DNA of 23,488 nucleotides from Chitinophagaceae bacterium (GCA_016703625.1 JADJBP010000003.1:1-23488), one strand, 5' to 3'; shown: positions 1 through 9,090, counted from the stretch's first letter. Numbers and translations are program-made. Notes: generated by a model not told the origin, from the sequence alone.

Positions 1-531
1 AAAATTTCCCCTATCGAAAAAAACATCTTTGGTCAAAACGATCGCATCTACAGAATCGGCGGATCCTTCTGCAAAATCAACCAGGATCACTTGCGTCTTT
101 AATAAAGATCGACTCCCGTGACTACCTTTCGTTATCGGCAAGCAGGTAAGGAACAATTGATCCCCTTCATTAAAAAAAAAAAAAGATTGCGCTATAACTT
201 TGTCGGTAGTGTTTTTGTGATGCTTTCCCAACCTTTGTCCCAAAATTATTTTTTATGTGGGTGGTATCGTCTATATCATATTCAAAACCTAACCGGATGG
301 TTTCAATGGACGGATGATCAGCCCTTTGAATTGTAAATAAGGATTTACCAGTTTTACCGGAGCTTCATCTGGCGGGGTGGTTGCAATACTTTTTCCAAAC
401 CTGCCCAGCAAGCCCTTTTTGGCTAAAAAATGTATCAGCACGCCGGGTTTTCCTGGGCCTCCAACGTTTTTTTTTTTGAAGACAAAAAAAAGCAAAAAGA
501 AAATAAAAATAAAAAGCCGCATATTGATCAT
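1..531 (-). CDS. Surface-antigen (BamA/Omp85-like) outer-membrane protein, N-terminal part, frameshifted, cut by window edge
   Basis: The gene reads leftwards off the window, so only the N-terminus is present. It starts at MINMRLF with a strongly hydrophobic signal-peptide-like stretch rich in F, I and L. The protein then runs through several frames: FLAKKGLLGRFGKSI, NPYLQFKGLIIR, then LGFEYDIDDT, and after repairing single bases LLADNERY and DSVDAIVLTKDVF. The NPY..LADNERYLR and DSVD..VLTKDVFS motifs are what I recall from a large Bacteroidota family of BamA/POTRA-like surface antigens. At least five indels lie in about 500 bases, several in homopolymers (T runs near 10-20 and 180, a missing T near 315). 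The family name is from memory of these motifs; the coding nature and strand are much surer than the exact function. An alternative start lies upstream at 555. Confidence 0.6.
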
Positions 532-737
532 GAAAACCCGGGGTAAAAAGAACAAAGGTATTGAAATGAGCCGAAAAGTCGGGGTATGATGTTGTAATAA
601 TCAGTTTATGAAGAATGCCTTATTATAACATATAATAATACCAGTGGTTAAATCCCTGTAAAAAGTTATATAAAAATCACATTCAGGGTCTTTGGCATGA
701 TATTCTCATCATGTTGTTTAACTAAACCAAAACTTGT

Positions 738-1025
738 ATGAAAAAATCAGTTGTTATCTTCATATCAGCCATTTTATTAATGGCATTTGCTGCAAATACT
801 GCTGCAGCTCAAAAACACAAATATTACTATTACCCGGCCAGCAATGTCTATTATGATGCGGGCCCGGGATTATATTATTACAACCAGGGTCCTGCCTGGA
901 CCGGGGTGCGTGTGCTGCCTCCCGGTATCAGTATAACCGTTGGTGCCCCCAGGTATGTAATTTATCACCAGGGGCCAAATGTTTGGGTAGATAACCGGGT
1001 GCATGTGGTCAAGTACAAAAACTAA
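738..1025 (+). CDS. Small Tyr-rich secreted protein
   Basis: This 95-residue protein has a clear signal peptide: MKKS, a hydrophobic core of about 15 residues, and a cleavage site around ANTAAAQ. The mature part begins with a tyrosine-rich YYYYPASNVYYD and continues YYYNQGPAWTGV and VLPPGISITVGAPRYVIYHQG. Similar short periplasmic or secreted proteins with a YYYYP..N.YY motif occur widely in Bacteroidota and have no established function. The stop at 1023-1025 may be early: from about 1010 another frame continues with a lysine-rich run (KPVKYKHKNNGKKHSS, to about 1080), as seen in the basic tails of such proteins, so a one-base error near 1015 may have cut off the C-terminus. No clear ribosome binding site is visible; the start is chosen by the signal peptide. 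Confidence 0.7.
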   Translation: MKKSVVIFISAILLMAFAANTAAAQKHKYYYYPASNVYYDAGPGLYYYNQGPAWTGVRVLPPGISITVGAPRYVIYHQGPNVWVDNRVHVVKYKN

Positions 1026-1305
1026 AAAATAAACCGGTGAAATATAAACATAAAAACAACGGTAAAAAACATTCCAGCGCAGGCATAAAGACGATTGATG
1101 ATCAAATTACTTACCTGATACTATCCTGCTGCCGCAGCCTGATCTTTTTGTTATATTATGGAAAACTCAGGAAAGTGTAGTATAAAATGAACAAACAGGT
1201 AACAGTCATGCTGCCTTAGATCAACCCATACTCTGATATATTCAGGTTGATTGTAAATAGAGATGCATAAAAAAATGGCCGGGTGATACAAAGTTACCGG
1301 CGTTC
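1026..1305. other. Intergenic stretch without a supported gene
   Basis: Apart from the possible lysine-rich C-terminal extension of the preceding gene (to about 1080), I see no convincing coding sequence, strong hairpin or repeat here. The stretch 1423-1593 on the other side of the small lipoprotein is likewise AT-rich with nothing I can name; it would hold the end of the FMN reductase transcript. Confidence 0.4.
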
Positions 1306-1422
1306 TTACCTGACAGCCCTGGCACTTTTATAACTTCTGTTTGCAGCCTGGTTCATGGTGATCGAAGGAGTGCATGATGCAATTAAACTTACAATGACCA
1401 GTAGAATAATCAAGTTTTTCAA
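1306..1422 (-). CDS. Very small lipoprotein (38 aa), TTG start
   Basis: The reading begins TTG-AAA-AAC and gives a hydrophobic leader ending in a lipobox, LLVIVSLIASC, so the predicted mature peptide is a lipidated cysteine followed by about 20 polar residues (TPSITMNQAANRSYKSARAVR, quoted without its leading Cys and shown here only as its start TPSITMNQ and end KSARAVR). Leader length, lysine at position 2 and the S-C lipobox are as expected for bacterial lipoproteins. There is no ATG in frame upstream before a stop, so either TTG is the start or an indel hides it. It lies alone between the Tyr-rich secreted protein and the FMN reductase. I do not recognise a family. The size resembles entericidin-type small lipoproteins, but this is only a resemblance. 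Confidence 0.42.
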   Translation of the reverse strand: MKNLIILLVIVSLIASCTPSITMNQAANRSYKSARAVR

Positions 1423-1593
1423 AAAGGTGGATTTTGGATGTACAACAAAGCCTGCATAAATGTAAACTTAAAATTGGCAATTATTAAAAAGTAAAAATAC
1501 CCGTTTATTTAAGTATATCCACTTGCGGTTTATACGGGATATGTATAACGTTCTGTTTGATAATTACTAACTACCCTGAAAAACAAAAATAAA

Positions 1594-2154
1594 TTATTGA
1601 TGAACGATTGTTTTGTGGAAAACTTCCAAGTGCTTTTTTAAAATTTCCCGGGTATCGTTATCGGAAAGGTTGCCATCGGCATCAAATTTCTTTTGTGCCT
1701 GCGAAACGAACACTTCAAATTTATTGATGTGCAGCATTTTTAGAGTATTGAAAACCGGGAGAAATGCCAGTTGCATCCGTACCGTACCCCATTGCCCCTG
1801 TGTGGCCCCCATCAATGAAACATGTTTACCAAGCAGTGGTGAATTTTCGCCCCTGGATGCCCAGTCGATAGCATTTTTTAAACCTCCGGGTATTGAATAA
1901 TTATATTCAGGGGATGCAATTATTATTCCGTCTGCATGTTCCAAAACTTCCCTGAATTTCTTTACGGATTCGGGCCTGGCAGCCCTGGCCGGCATATCCA
2001 AATCACCGTTATAAACCGGCAGATCAGCAAAAGAAATAATATCGATGGTTACGTCATCGGGTAAAAGTGACCCTGCTGTTTTAAGTAACATGGTATTAAA
2101 AGAACCTTTTCGCAAACTGCCGGAAATACCAACGAGGTGGATAGCTTTATTCAT
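1594..2154 (-). CDS. NAD(P)H-dependent FMN reductase (ChrR/YieF-like)
   Basis: This is an intact 186-residue flavodoxin-fold protein, a usual length for the NADPH-dependent FMN reductase family. The FMN phosphate loop is GISGSLRKGSFN (residues 9-20), and the isoalloxazine-binding motif is SPEYNYSIPGGLKNAIDW (81-98), followed by LLGKHVSLMGATQG. Members of this family transfer electrons from NAD(P)H to FMN-bound acceptors such as quinones, azo dyes or chromate in the cytoplasm; which acceptor is used cannot be read from sequence. The gene stands alone on the minus strand. It is one of the few long frames in the window without an indel, so its limits are reliable. The start ATG at 2154 is the only one that gives a correct beta-strand before the P-loop. 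Confidence 0.94.
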   Translation of the reverse strand: MNKAIHLVGISGSLRKGSFNTMLLKTAGSLLPDDVTIDIISFADLPVYNGDLDMPARAARPESVKKFREVLEHADGIIIASPEYNYSIPGGLKNAIDWASRGENSPLLGKHVSLMGATQGQWGTVRMQLAFLPVFNTLKMLHINKFEVFVSQAQKKFDADGNLSDNDTREILKKHLEVFHKTIVHQ

Positions 2155-2289
2155 GTCTGGTTTTTAAGCTATACCCAAACAAAAACTGTGCTACGTATTT
2201 TATATCCGGAATTACTTTTTAACCTGGATTGCTGCAATCATTTTTAATACAGGTATTATGACATGCGGCATATTTCTCTTTCTAAAATT

Positions 2290-2400
2290 TTATTTATTAA
2301 TAATTGAAATCAATTCCGATACCTGGTTTTTAAGATCTTCGATCTGTTGCTGTTGTTCCTGCACGGCTTTAACCAGTGGCACAACAATTGATGAGATAAC
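2290..2400 (-). pseudogene. C-terminal coiled-coil tail of an unrelated protein (S74/tail-fibre-like), truncated
   Basis: The minus strand encodes a short C-terminus with a proper stop at 2290: VVPLVKAVQEQQQQIEDLKN followed by QVSELISIINK. The hydrophobic PLVKAVQEQQ.QI..L pattern is the typical terminal helix of Bacteroidota proteins that end in a peptidase-S74 (endosialidase chaperone) or similar cell-surface repeat domain; this is family knowledge recalled from the motif, not proven. Upstream of about 2400 the frame loses coding character and the opposite strand becomes the LytTR gene. So only the last 35-40 codons are present. The rest must have been removed by rearrangement or by a wrong join in the assembly. 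Confidence 0.42.
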
Positions 2401-2403
2401 AGG

Positions 2404-2793
2404 TGACAAGCACATTGAAACATTACTGCATAATATCGGGCACAAGAACGGTTCACAAAAAATGAAACTCTGTATCCCTTCAGTAAAGGATTTCCAGGTG
2501 ATCAACATTCAGGATATCATCCATTGTGAGGCAAGCGGCAATTATAGCAATTTTCGTTTTCTCAACCATCCGCTGATCTGTGCTTCCAAACCCATTCATG
2601 AATATGAAACCCTGCTGGGCGACAGTAATTTTGTACGTATCCATAAATCCTTTTTGGTGAACCTGGAACATATCAAAGAATATATACGCGGTGAAGGCGG
2701 CAGCGTTTTGCTCTCTAACGGGCATGAAGTGGAAGTTTCAAGAAGAAAAAGGACCTGCTGATAGAAAGGATGAAGGCCTATTATAAATTCTGA
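2404..2793 (+). pseudogene. LytTR DNA-binding domain of a response regulator, receiver domain missing
   Basis: From DKHIETLLHN onward the plus strand encodes a complete LytTR domain: KLCIPSVKDFQVINIQDI, IIHCEASGNYSNF, LICASKPIHEYETLL, FVRIHKSFLVNLEHI and GEGGSVLLSNGHEVEVSRR. These are the characteristic LytTR strands that contact DNA, of the kind attached to a CheY-like receiver in two-component regulators. A deleted A in the A-run near 2745 breaks the last codons; in the repaired frame the protein ends KDLLIERMKAYYKF at 2793. The receiver domain expected upstream is absent: immediately before about 2400 lies the reverse-oriented tail of another gene. The plus frame stays open back to 2258 but that part is the antisense of the tail and is not a real N-terminus. 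No sensor kinase is nearby. Confidence 0.85.
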
Positions 2794-2832
2794 AGTAAAC
2801 AGCTCAATGCTGTAAATTAATTATTGTACAGG

Positions 2833-3181
2833 TTACAAGGTCCATTGCTTCTTCATTTTGTTTAGTATGGCTGATACCACAGATAACAAAAGGCCAAAAA
2901 TAAATGCCCAGAGAAAGCCATCTATGTATATACCTGATACAAATTTATCTGCCAGCAGGATGATGAGCACATTGATCACCAGTAAAAAAAGCCCGAGTGT
3001 AATGATGGTTAACGGCAGGTGAGTATGACGATCAGGGCTTTACCAGGAAATTAAGAACGGCAAGTACCAACGCAAAAATAATCGCGGTAGTAAAAGATTG
3101 TATCACTACATGTGGCTTAAGCAACTCCGACAGGGCAAAAACAACAACAGCAGTAACCAGTATATTAATGATCCAGCGCAT
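2833..3181 (-). CDS. Small four-helix membrane protein, phage holin family 4 (YvlD-like), two frameshifts
   Basis: Repairing two missing C residues (after CCC near 3042 and after CTCACC near 3030) gives a protein of about 116 residues: MRWIINILVTAVVVFALSEL, TTAIIFALVLAVLNFLVKP, then LTIITLGLFLLVINVLIILL and a last helix WAFIFGLLLSVVSAILNKM. The order of four hydrophobic segments with the NFLVKP turn and the TLPLTIITLGLF segment is characteristic of the PF04020 family (named after mycobacteriophage holins, but in most bacteria a chromosomal membrane protein of unknown function). The family's usual length is 110-125 residues, which fits. The reading is not seen in a single frame because of the indels. 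It is transcribed away from the LytTR fragment. Confidence 0.82.
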
Positions 3182-3279
3182 AATAATGATTTTTATGAAG
3201 TTACATTAAATAACTGCATGGCAGCAAAAATATAATACAACGGTACAGACAAAACGAAAAATCATAAATGTTCAAAATA

Positions 3280-3601
3280 TCAATGCACTTTAATTGATGT
3301 TAAATGCCGATCTTTTGTGGTGGGGTTGAACAGAAACATACAAAATCATATCTGTTACAATATAACAGATATCTACCATAAGGCTGTCGATCTTAAACTG
3401 GTTATCGAGGTTATCAGCAACCTGGTATTTGAATGCAGCCGTATCGGTCAATAAGATCCAGCCCAGTCCATCCACATTGGGGTCTCCGCCATAATACACC
3501 ATGGCTGTTGTACAGATCTCATTTGATGCGCCTGTATTATCTTTTTTGCATGAAACCATTGCAAAAACAACTATACTTGCTATGAATAGTATTTTTTTCA
3601 T
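3280..3601 (-). CDS. Lipoprotein of unknown function, C-terminus frameshifted
   Basis: The N-terminus is a textbook lipoprotein signal, MKKILFIASIVVFAMVSC with KKD following the cysteine, so the protein is probably anchored in the outer membrane or inner membrane by lipidation. The mature part contains TTAMVYYGGDPNVDGLGWIL, a conserved GGDPN..G.GW segment I recall from short Bacteroidota lipoproteins without assigned function. In the single frame the C-terminus degrades after DICYIVTD. Allowing small indels near 3345, 3305 and 3295 gives DFVCFCSTPPQKIGI and a stop at 3280, which looks more like a folded end with paired cysteines. About 107 residues in total. Nothing else suggests a partner. 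Confidence 0.72.
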
Positions 3602-3898
3602 AAGGGAATAATTTAGGTTTATACAAAAGCAAAAACTGGACCAGCCTAAATGATATTGATAATTATGTAACTAATTTTGAGGCGAGTATATGATACCGGA
3701 CCTGGCTTTGCCCGCCTTGCTCTGTGCACTGCCGCTGACAGCCGTGGCCAAAGCCTATGTCGGCGGACGAAACTAAGGCGCAGGTGACAGAACCTGCCGG
3801 TAAGCAGGTTTAAAAAGCGGCACGAAGAGTTTATGCAAAAATATTATCTTGCAGCGTAATAGATGTCCCGGCTATATTCTTATGAAACAATCGCCTGT
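3602..3898. other. Intergenic region with weak palindromic repeat remnants
   Basis: No coding sequence is supported. The part 3695-3835 is noticeably more GC-rich than its surroundings and includes an imperfect ACCTGCCGG..AGCAGGTT hairpin near 3796, similar in composition to the palindromic intergenic repeats seen at 10737, 16920 and 21710. It separates divergently transcribed genes and should contain promoters for both, but I could not pick out a convincing Bacteroidota TAnnTTTG element. Confidence 0.4.
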
Positions 3899-5375
3899 AT
3901 GCATAAATATATTCTCCTCTTTTTTTACTCCATGTATCCACAAAATGTTTTTTGCCAGAAAACTGTATTTATTGAAAAATATGCATTGCCTGCAAAAACA
4001 AAAGCGGGACAGGTTATTGTAGAAATGCCTTTTGGTTATTCCAATATTCTGAATGTTTTTGGAGATACGGCGGGTTTAAAAACGGCCGGTGATATTTTTA
4101 TTGACGTTGCCTGCACCGACTATCCCATCAATGCATCATTACAGGTGCTGAATAAAAGCAGGGTTGCCTCTTTTTTTTGAAACACTTCCCCTTCATTGAA
4201 GAAGATCAACTGGCGCAGGTGAATTTTTCCAGCAAACCGATGGTGCCCAAAGGAAAAGCGATAACCATGTTTCATGGTTTGATCATAACCTTCAGGCCCA
4301 GGCAGAATGCAGCAAACGCAAAAGTTGAAGTTGGAAAACTGGAGGAAATTGTTCAAACAGGTTCACCGGGTCCTGCTGTAAAACCAACAACGGTAAAAAG
4401 AAAAAGAAAGCCCGGCAACCGATCCTGAAAAATTATATGCACAAAAGCCACGCAAATTTGTAAATGGAAAGTGGTATGTATTGGTTGGCAGGGGTGGCAT
4501 TGCATCTGCAGATGAGGATATGCCAAAAAGTCACCGCTTGACTCATTTATAACACGTGAGCCAAAAGAAGCACTGGATGAGGGTTTGATCAACAAAGACG
4601 AGTATAAAGAATTTAAAAATCCATTTCCATCCGGATCTATTACCCACGGTGGGTTGAACTGGATAAGCTGATCCCCAATAAAACAGTTACCGTTACTGAC
4701 AAAGCGAAGAAGGTTGTTACCATAACAAATGGAATACCCGATTCCTCCATTTTAAAGATCCTGGACCGGACAAGCTGGGAAAAGGCCACCATAGTGGCTG
4801 ATGTTACCGGAAGCATGTACAAATACACCGCACAGCTTTTGTTGTGGATAAAAGCAAGTCCTGTTGGCAGCCTGTCAAAGAACTTTGTATTTTTTAACGA
4901 CGGAAATAATATGCCTGATAAGGATAAAAAATTAGGCAGCACCGGTGGCATTTATTTTAGAAGCTGCAATAGCTATACTGAAGTTGAGAATTTGATGAAA
5001 TCAACCATGCTTAAAGGCGCAGGCGGCGACTATCCCGAGAATAATATCGAGGCCCTTTTAAAAGCAGAAAAAGCTTTTCCTGCAACTGAATTCCAGGTGA
5101 TGATCGCCGATAACTGGGCGGCCATAAAAGATAAAGTGCTGTGGCAGCATCTTACAAAACCGGTAAGGATCGTGGTGTGCGGCGCCACCGAGTTCAATGT
5201 ACATATTGATTACCTGAACCTGGCCAGGAAAACCAATGGTTCAGTTCATTTAATGGAGAGCGACCTGTACAACCTTTCGGGTTTAAAGGAAGGAGAAATT
5301 TTACAGGTTGGTAAAAACCGTTTTGTTGTTAAGAATGGAATGTTTGTGGAGACAGGATATGAATATGATAAATGA
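3899..5375 (+). CDS. Secreted VWA-domain-like protein with extended N-terminal region, several frameshifts
   Basis: The start is set by a signal peptide, MHKYILLFFYSMYPQNVFCQ (ATG at 3899); an upstream ATG at 3863 would mask it. The protein then runs through at least five frames, switching near 4178, 4430, 4535, 4670 and possibly others. The N-terminal half includes PAKTKAGQVIVEMPFGYSN and DIFIDVACTDYPI, then a basic GPAVKPTTVKRKRKP stretch and KFVNGKWYVLVGRGG. The C-terminal 210 residues resemble a von Willebrand factor A fold: ATIVADVTGSMYKYTAQLLL supplies a D-x-T-x-S version of the MIDAS metal site, followed by FVFFNDGNNMPDKDK, GAGGDYPENNIEALLKA and PVRIVVCGATEF. I judge it a periplasmic or surface protein; the target is unknown. 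Length is about 490 residues. It precedes the sulfurtransferase with 246 bases between them, so they need not be one operon. Confidence 0.7.
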
Positions 5376-5396
5376 AAATTTTCATACAAACGATCT

Positions 5397-5506
5397 GCCG
5401 CCGTGTGGTCTCTGACCAACGGCGATTTAATTGAACTACATTTTATTTTTTATTTATGAAGTATGCTGCGGTTCATTGCCTTTAGTCAGGAGACCAGACC
5501 GGCGGT
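5397..5506. repeat. Inverted pair of a dispersed GAGACCAG palindromic repeat
   Basis: The left arm 5397-5424 reads GCCGCCGTGTGGTCTCTGAC followed by CAACGGCG, and the right arm 5471-5506 is its imperfect reverse complement (GTTCATTGCCTTTAGTCAGG, then AGACCAGACCGGCGG). Each arm can itself fold by TGGTC/GACCA pairing. Three further direct copies occur at 11073, 12038 and 12101. The pair lies between the VWA-like gene and the sulfurtransferase, so it may act as a transcript-end structure, but no T-run follows. Confidence 0.62.
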
Positions 5507-5621
5507 GGAAATGTAAATATTAGCAGCATGGGCACATCGCTAACAGGCTTTATAACCGCTTATCAAAAACATTTATCCATAACAGCATGCGAATGATTAA
5601 TTTGTGTTTAAACCGCCGGTC

Positions 5622-6498
5622 ATGAAAAAATATGCCTTTCCATTATCTTCTTTTTATCCTTCATTGCTGCACAGGCGCAGCAGCCCGTCATCGTATCGCC
5701 CCAGTGGCTGCATGATAATTTAAGCGACCCCGACCTGGTAATTTTATATACAGGCTTCGTAATTAAAGTCGATTTTGACAGGGAACATATTGAAGGCTCC
5801 CGCTTCTTATGGGCCGACTGGCTGGCGCCAAACACACCCGAAGCCTCTATGAACGCCGTAGATGTGCAAACAGCAACCAAGCGGCTGCAGGACCTGGGCA
5901 TCAACAAAAATTCAAAGATTGTTCTTTGCCACAAAGGTGCGGATGTTACCATTACTTCAAGAATGTTTTGCTCGCTGGAATATTTCGGCCTGCAGGGTAA
6001 AGTGTCTTATTTAAATGGTGGTATCGAAGCCTGGAAAAAAGCAGGATTTGCGGTTACCAATAAACCTACTGTTTATAAAAAGGAAATTATGTCGCCCACA
6101 TTAACCCCGTGCTGGTAAATAAAGAATATGTATTACATGCATTGAATGGATCATCAAAGCTGGTGGTTGATGCAAGATTGAAACGCTGGTATGATGGCGA
6201 TGTTACCGGCAACCCACGTGACGGACATATAGCCGGGGCGCTCAATATCCCTTTTCCTGATATGATCGATTCGACCAACAGCATTAAACCAACAGCCATC
6301 CTGGAAAAGAATTTTAGCCGCGTGGCCCCGGATAAGAACAAGGAGATCGTGTTGTATTGTTTTATCGGCCAAACAGCCTGTGTGGATTATGTAGTGGGCC
6401 GTTCGCTGGGTTATAATATGAAAGTGTATGACGGCAGCATGCAGGAATGGAGCCGCGACGAAAAGCTGCCGATGGAGAAGACGAAGAAAGATAAGTGA
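5622..6498 (+). CDS. Two-domain rhodanese-type sulfurtransferase, exported, frameshifted
   Basis: Restoring one A in the A-run just after the ATG gives a signal peptide, MKKICLSIIFFLSFIAAQAQ, so the enzyme is probably periplasmic. Domain 1 (about residues 22-165) holds PQWLHDNLSDPDLVIL, FDREHIEGS, NKNSKIVLCHKGADVT and VSYLNGGIEAWKKAGF. Domain 2 (about 175-290) holds VVDARLKRWYDGDVTGN, DGHIAGALNIPF and the active-site loop IVLYCFIGQTACVDYVV, ending YDGSMQEWSRDEKLPME. The Cys of CFIGQTA is the persulfide-forming residue expected by analogy with thiosulfate/3-mercaptopyruvate sulfurtransferases. The second frame break is near 6110. About 291 residues is the normal length of the tandem family. 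Substrate cannot be told from the loop. It is followed by the TonB-dependent receptor 158 bases downstream. Confidence 0.86.
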
Positions 6499-6656
6499 TC
6501 GATCAACTGGTTTAGATCCCATGATACCTGACGGAACCCTTGCGCCCGTTAGTTATGTAAATAATAGCCATCTCAATTTATAATGCGCTTACCATTGAAA
6601 TAAAAACCTGCTTTTTCTTAGTTGGCTTGAATACTTTCGTTGTTCATTTGTTGCTT

Positions 6657-9090
6657 ATGCGTATAGCCATTTTAGCTTTTCTTTCAATCCTATTTTATAG
6701 CCATGTTTTTGCCCAGGGACAGGATAAGCGGAACATCCGCATCACTGCAGCGAATGAACAGAAAAATACACTGCCGGGTTCCACCGTCTATTTACTGAAC
6801 CCCGATTCAACGGTCATTCGTTCAGGTGCTGCCGGCGCATCAGGCATTTTCGAATTCACGGATCTTGGAACCCGGTAAATACCTGGTTCGTGCCAGCCAA
6901 ACAGGTTATAACGATGGATACAGCCCATTGATCGACCTCGGGACCAAAACGGCATTTGCGGATATCATCACACTGAGATCCGGGAGCAGCCTGATGAATG
7001 AAGTAACGGTTGTTTCAAAAGCCGGCCATCCAGTTCCTGCCTGATAAAACAGTCATAAACCCCGAAGCCTCTATTTCTAATGCAGGCGCTTCGGTTATGG
7101 ATGTATTGGAGAAATCACCCGGCATAACAGTGTCAAAAGACGGATCCATTATCATGAAAGGGAAACCCGCAGTAACGGTTTTGATCGATGGCAAGCCCAC
7201 ACAGCTAAGCGGTACAGACCTGCAGGCTTATCTTTCGGGCGTCCCTGCGTCACAGGTAGATGTGGTGGAACTGATCGAAAACCCCGGGGCCAAATATGAT
7301 GCATCGGGCAATGCCGGTATCATCAACATTAAAATGAAAGCTAACCGGCTGAAGGGTTTTAACGGCTCAATGAATTTAAGTCTGGGACAAGGCTTCTTTA
7401 CCAAAACAGGCAATTCGATCAACCTGAATTACCGGAATGGGAAAATAAACCTGTTCCTCAACTATGGCATGCGTGCCAGCAGGGAGAAAGATGGATATGT
7501 GGACACTCAGGAAATATGTGAATACCAAGAACGAAGATTCTGTTTTACTGGAACAACCCAATTATAACAGGAGCTTGCAAACAGGACATAATATTAAAAC
7601 AGGCCTTGATCTTTTCTAAATAAGAACACAACATTGGGACTTGTATTTACCGGGGGTATCTTCAACAGGATGGCAACCAGTACCAGTTCGATCAACTGGA
7701 TGGACCCTTACTACAGCATTGATTCTTCCATCAACACCTGGGGTGAGAACAACCGGAAGTTTAAAAGAGGAGGCGTTAATATTAATGGCAGGTTCAGGAT
7801 CAGTGAGGAAGCGAACTGACAGTTGACCTTGACTATGTAAGTTTACCATCATTGGCGATCAACAATACCAAACCCAGTTAGTGGCGCCGGGCAGCGATCT
7901 TGAACTTACAAAAGGTGATATCCGGCTAAACTCAATATCTATTCAGCAAAAGCTGATTATTCCAAACAGTTTAAAAAATTCCTGCTGGAAACCGGCTTGA
8001 AAACGGCACACAACAAAACAGATAATCTTGCCGAGTATTTTTTGGCCCAACAACAACCCCTGGCAGCCTGACCTGAGGCGCAGTAATCATTTTTTATATA
8101 ATGAAACCATCAGTGCTGCTTATGCAAGTGTTGATGCAGAGAAAGGCAAATGGCATTGGCAGGCCGGGTTACGTTATGAATTCACACACTACAAAGCCAA
8201 CCAGTTGGGTAATGCTGTTGTAAAAGATTCTGCTTTCAAAAGGAATTATGGAAGTATATTTCCTACTGCATTTGTTTCTTACCAGGCCGACAGTAATAAC
8301 ACGATCACCCTCCGTGCAGGTAAAAGGATCGACAGGCCTGCGTTCCAACACCTGAACCCTTTCCAGACGATCCTGAATAAATACACTTACGAAGCCGGTA
8401 ACCCGTTCATCAAACCGCAGTATACCTGGAATTTTCAGTAGCCCATACCTATAAGCAAAAGCTTACTACTGAGATATCCTTCAGTTACCTAAAGGATTAT
8501 TTTTCGCAGATATTCATCCTTGACTCCGGCAGCGGCAATGCAAATAATAACATCATGATCTATACGCGGGGAATGTTGGAACTTTTACAAATTTCGGTAT
8601 TTCAGAAACCTTTCAAACTTCCATTACCAAATGGTGGAACCTCACGGCAGTAGCTGTATACACTCATAAGATCATAAAAGGTATGGTATGGGCTCCTTTT
8701 ACAGCGCGGGTGAACCAGCTCAATATCAGCATTAATAACCAGTTCCAGCTTAAAAAAGGATGGAGTTTTGAACTGAGTCGATATTACCAAACAAGAAGCA
8801 AGATAGACCTGCAGGAATGGCTGGAGCCACAGGGCGAACTGAATATTGGTGTTGGCAAACAGATACTGAAGAAGAAAGGAACATTGAGACTGAATATCCG
8901 CGATCTCACTTATTTCCAAAATTATTCCGGCTATTCCACTTTTGAGAATTCATATGAACCCTTCAAGATAAAATGGGATTCGAGGGTTGTACGGCTGAGT
9001 TTTAGCTGGCGGTTTGGCAAAGCGATGAAACCGGTGAACAGATCTGAAGGCGGAGCTTCGGATGAGATAAACAGGGTTGGTGGAAATTAA
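6657..9090 (+). CDS. TonB-dependent receptor / outer-membrane beta-barrel family (OMP_b-brl_3), many frameshifts
   Basis: The start ATG at 6657 gives the signal peptide MRIAILAFLSILFYSHVFAQ. Next comes a carboxypeptidase-regulatory-like beta-sandwich (GSTVYLLNPDSTVIRSG, then PGKYLVRASQTGYNDGY), a plug (KPAIQFLPDKTVINPEAS, VMDVLEKSPGITVSKDGSI, VTVLIDGKPTQLSG, VELIENPGAKYDASGNAG), and a large barrel with LRKYVN, FAYASVD-like strands, AGKRIDRPAFQHLNPFQTIL and NPFIKPQYTWNF. It ends VRLSFSWRFGKAMKPVNRSE, the usual aromatic barrel end. About 810 residues agrees with the PF14905 architecture. These proteins take up large substrates across the outer membrane using TonB energy; the ligand is unknown and no SusD-like partner is adjacent. 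Frame breaks are visible near 6875, 7020, 7500, 7615, 7820, 7930, 8045, 8440 and 8570. Confidence 0.88.

Noticed and set aside
118..336. Plus-strand ORF of 72 codons near the left edge
   Set aside because: The opposite strand reads LLADNERY, NPYLQFKG and VLTKDVF after repairing single bases; the plus ORF is its shadow and contains a poly-lysine from an A-run.
2258..2403. N-terminal extension of the LytTR protein as a membrane-anchored or Cys-rich domain
   Set aside because: This part (CCCCCSC-like translation) is antisense to the glutamine-rich coiled coil QEQQQQIEDL on the minus strand.
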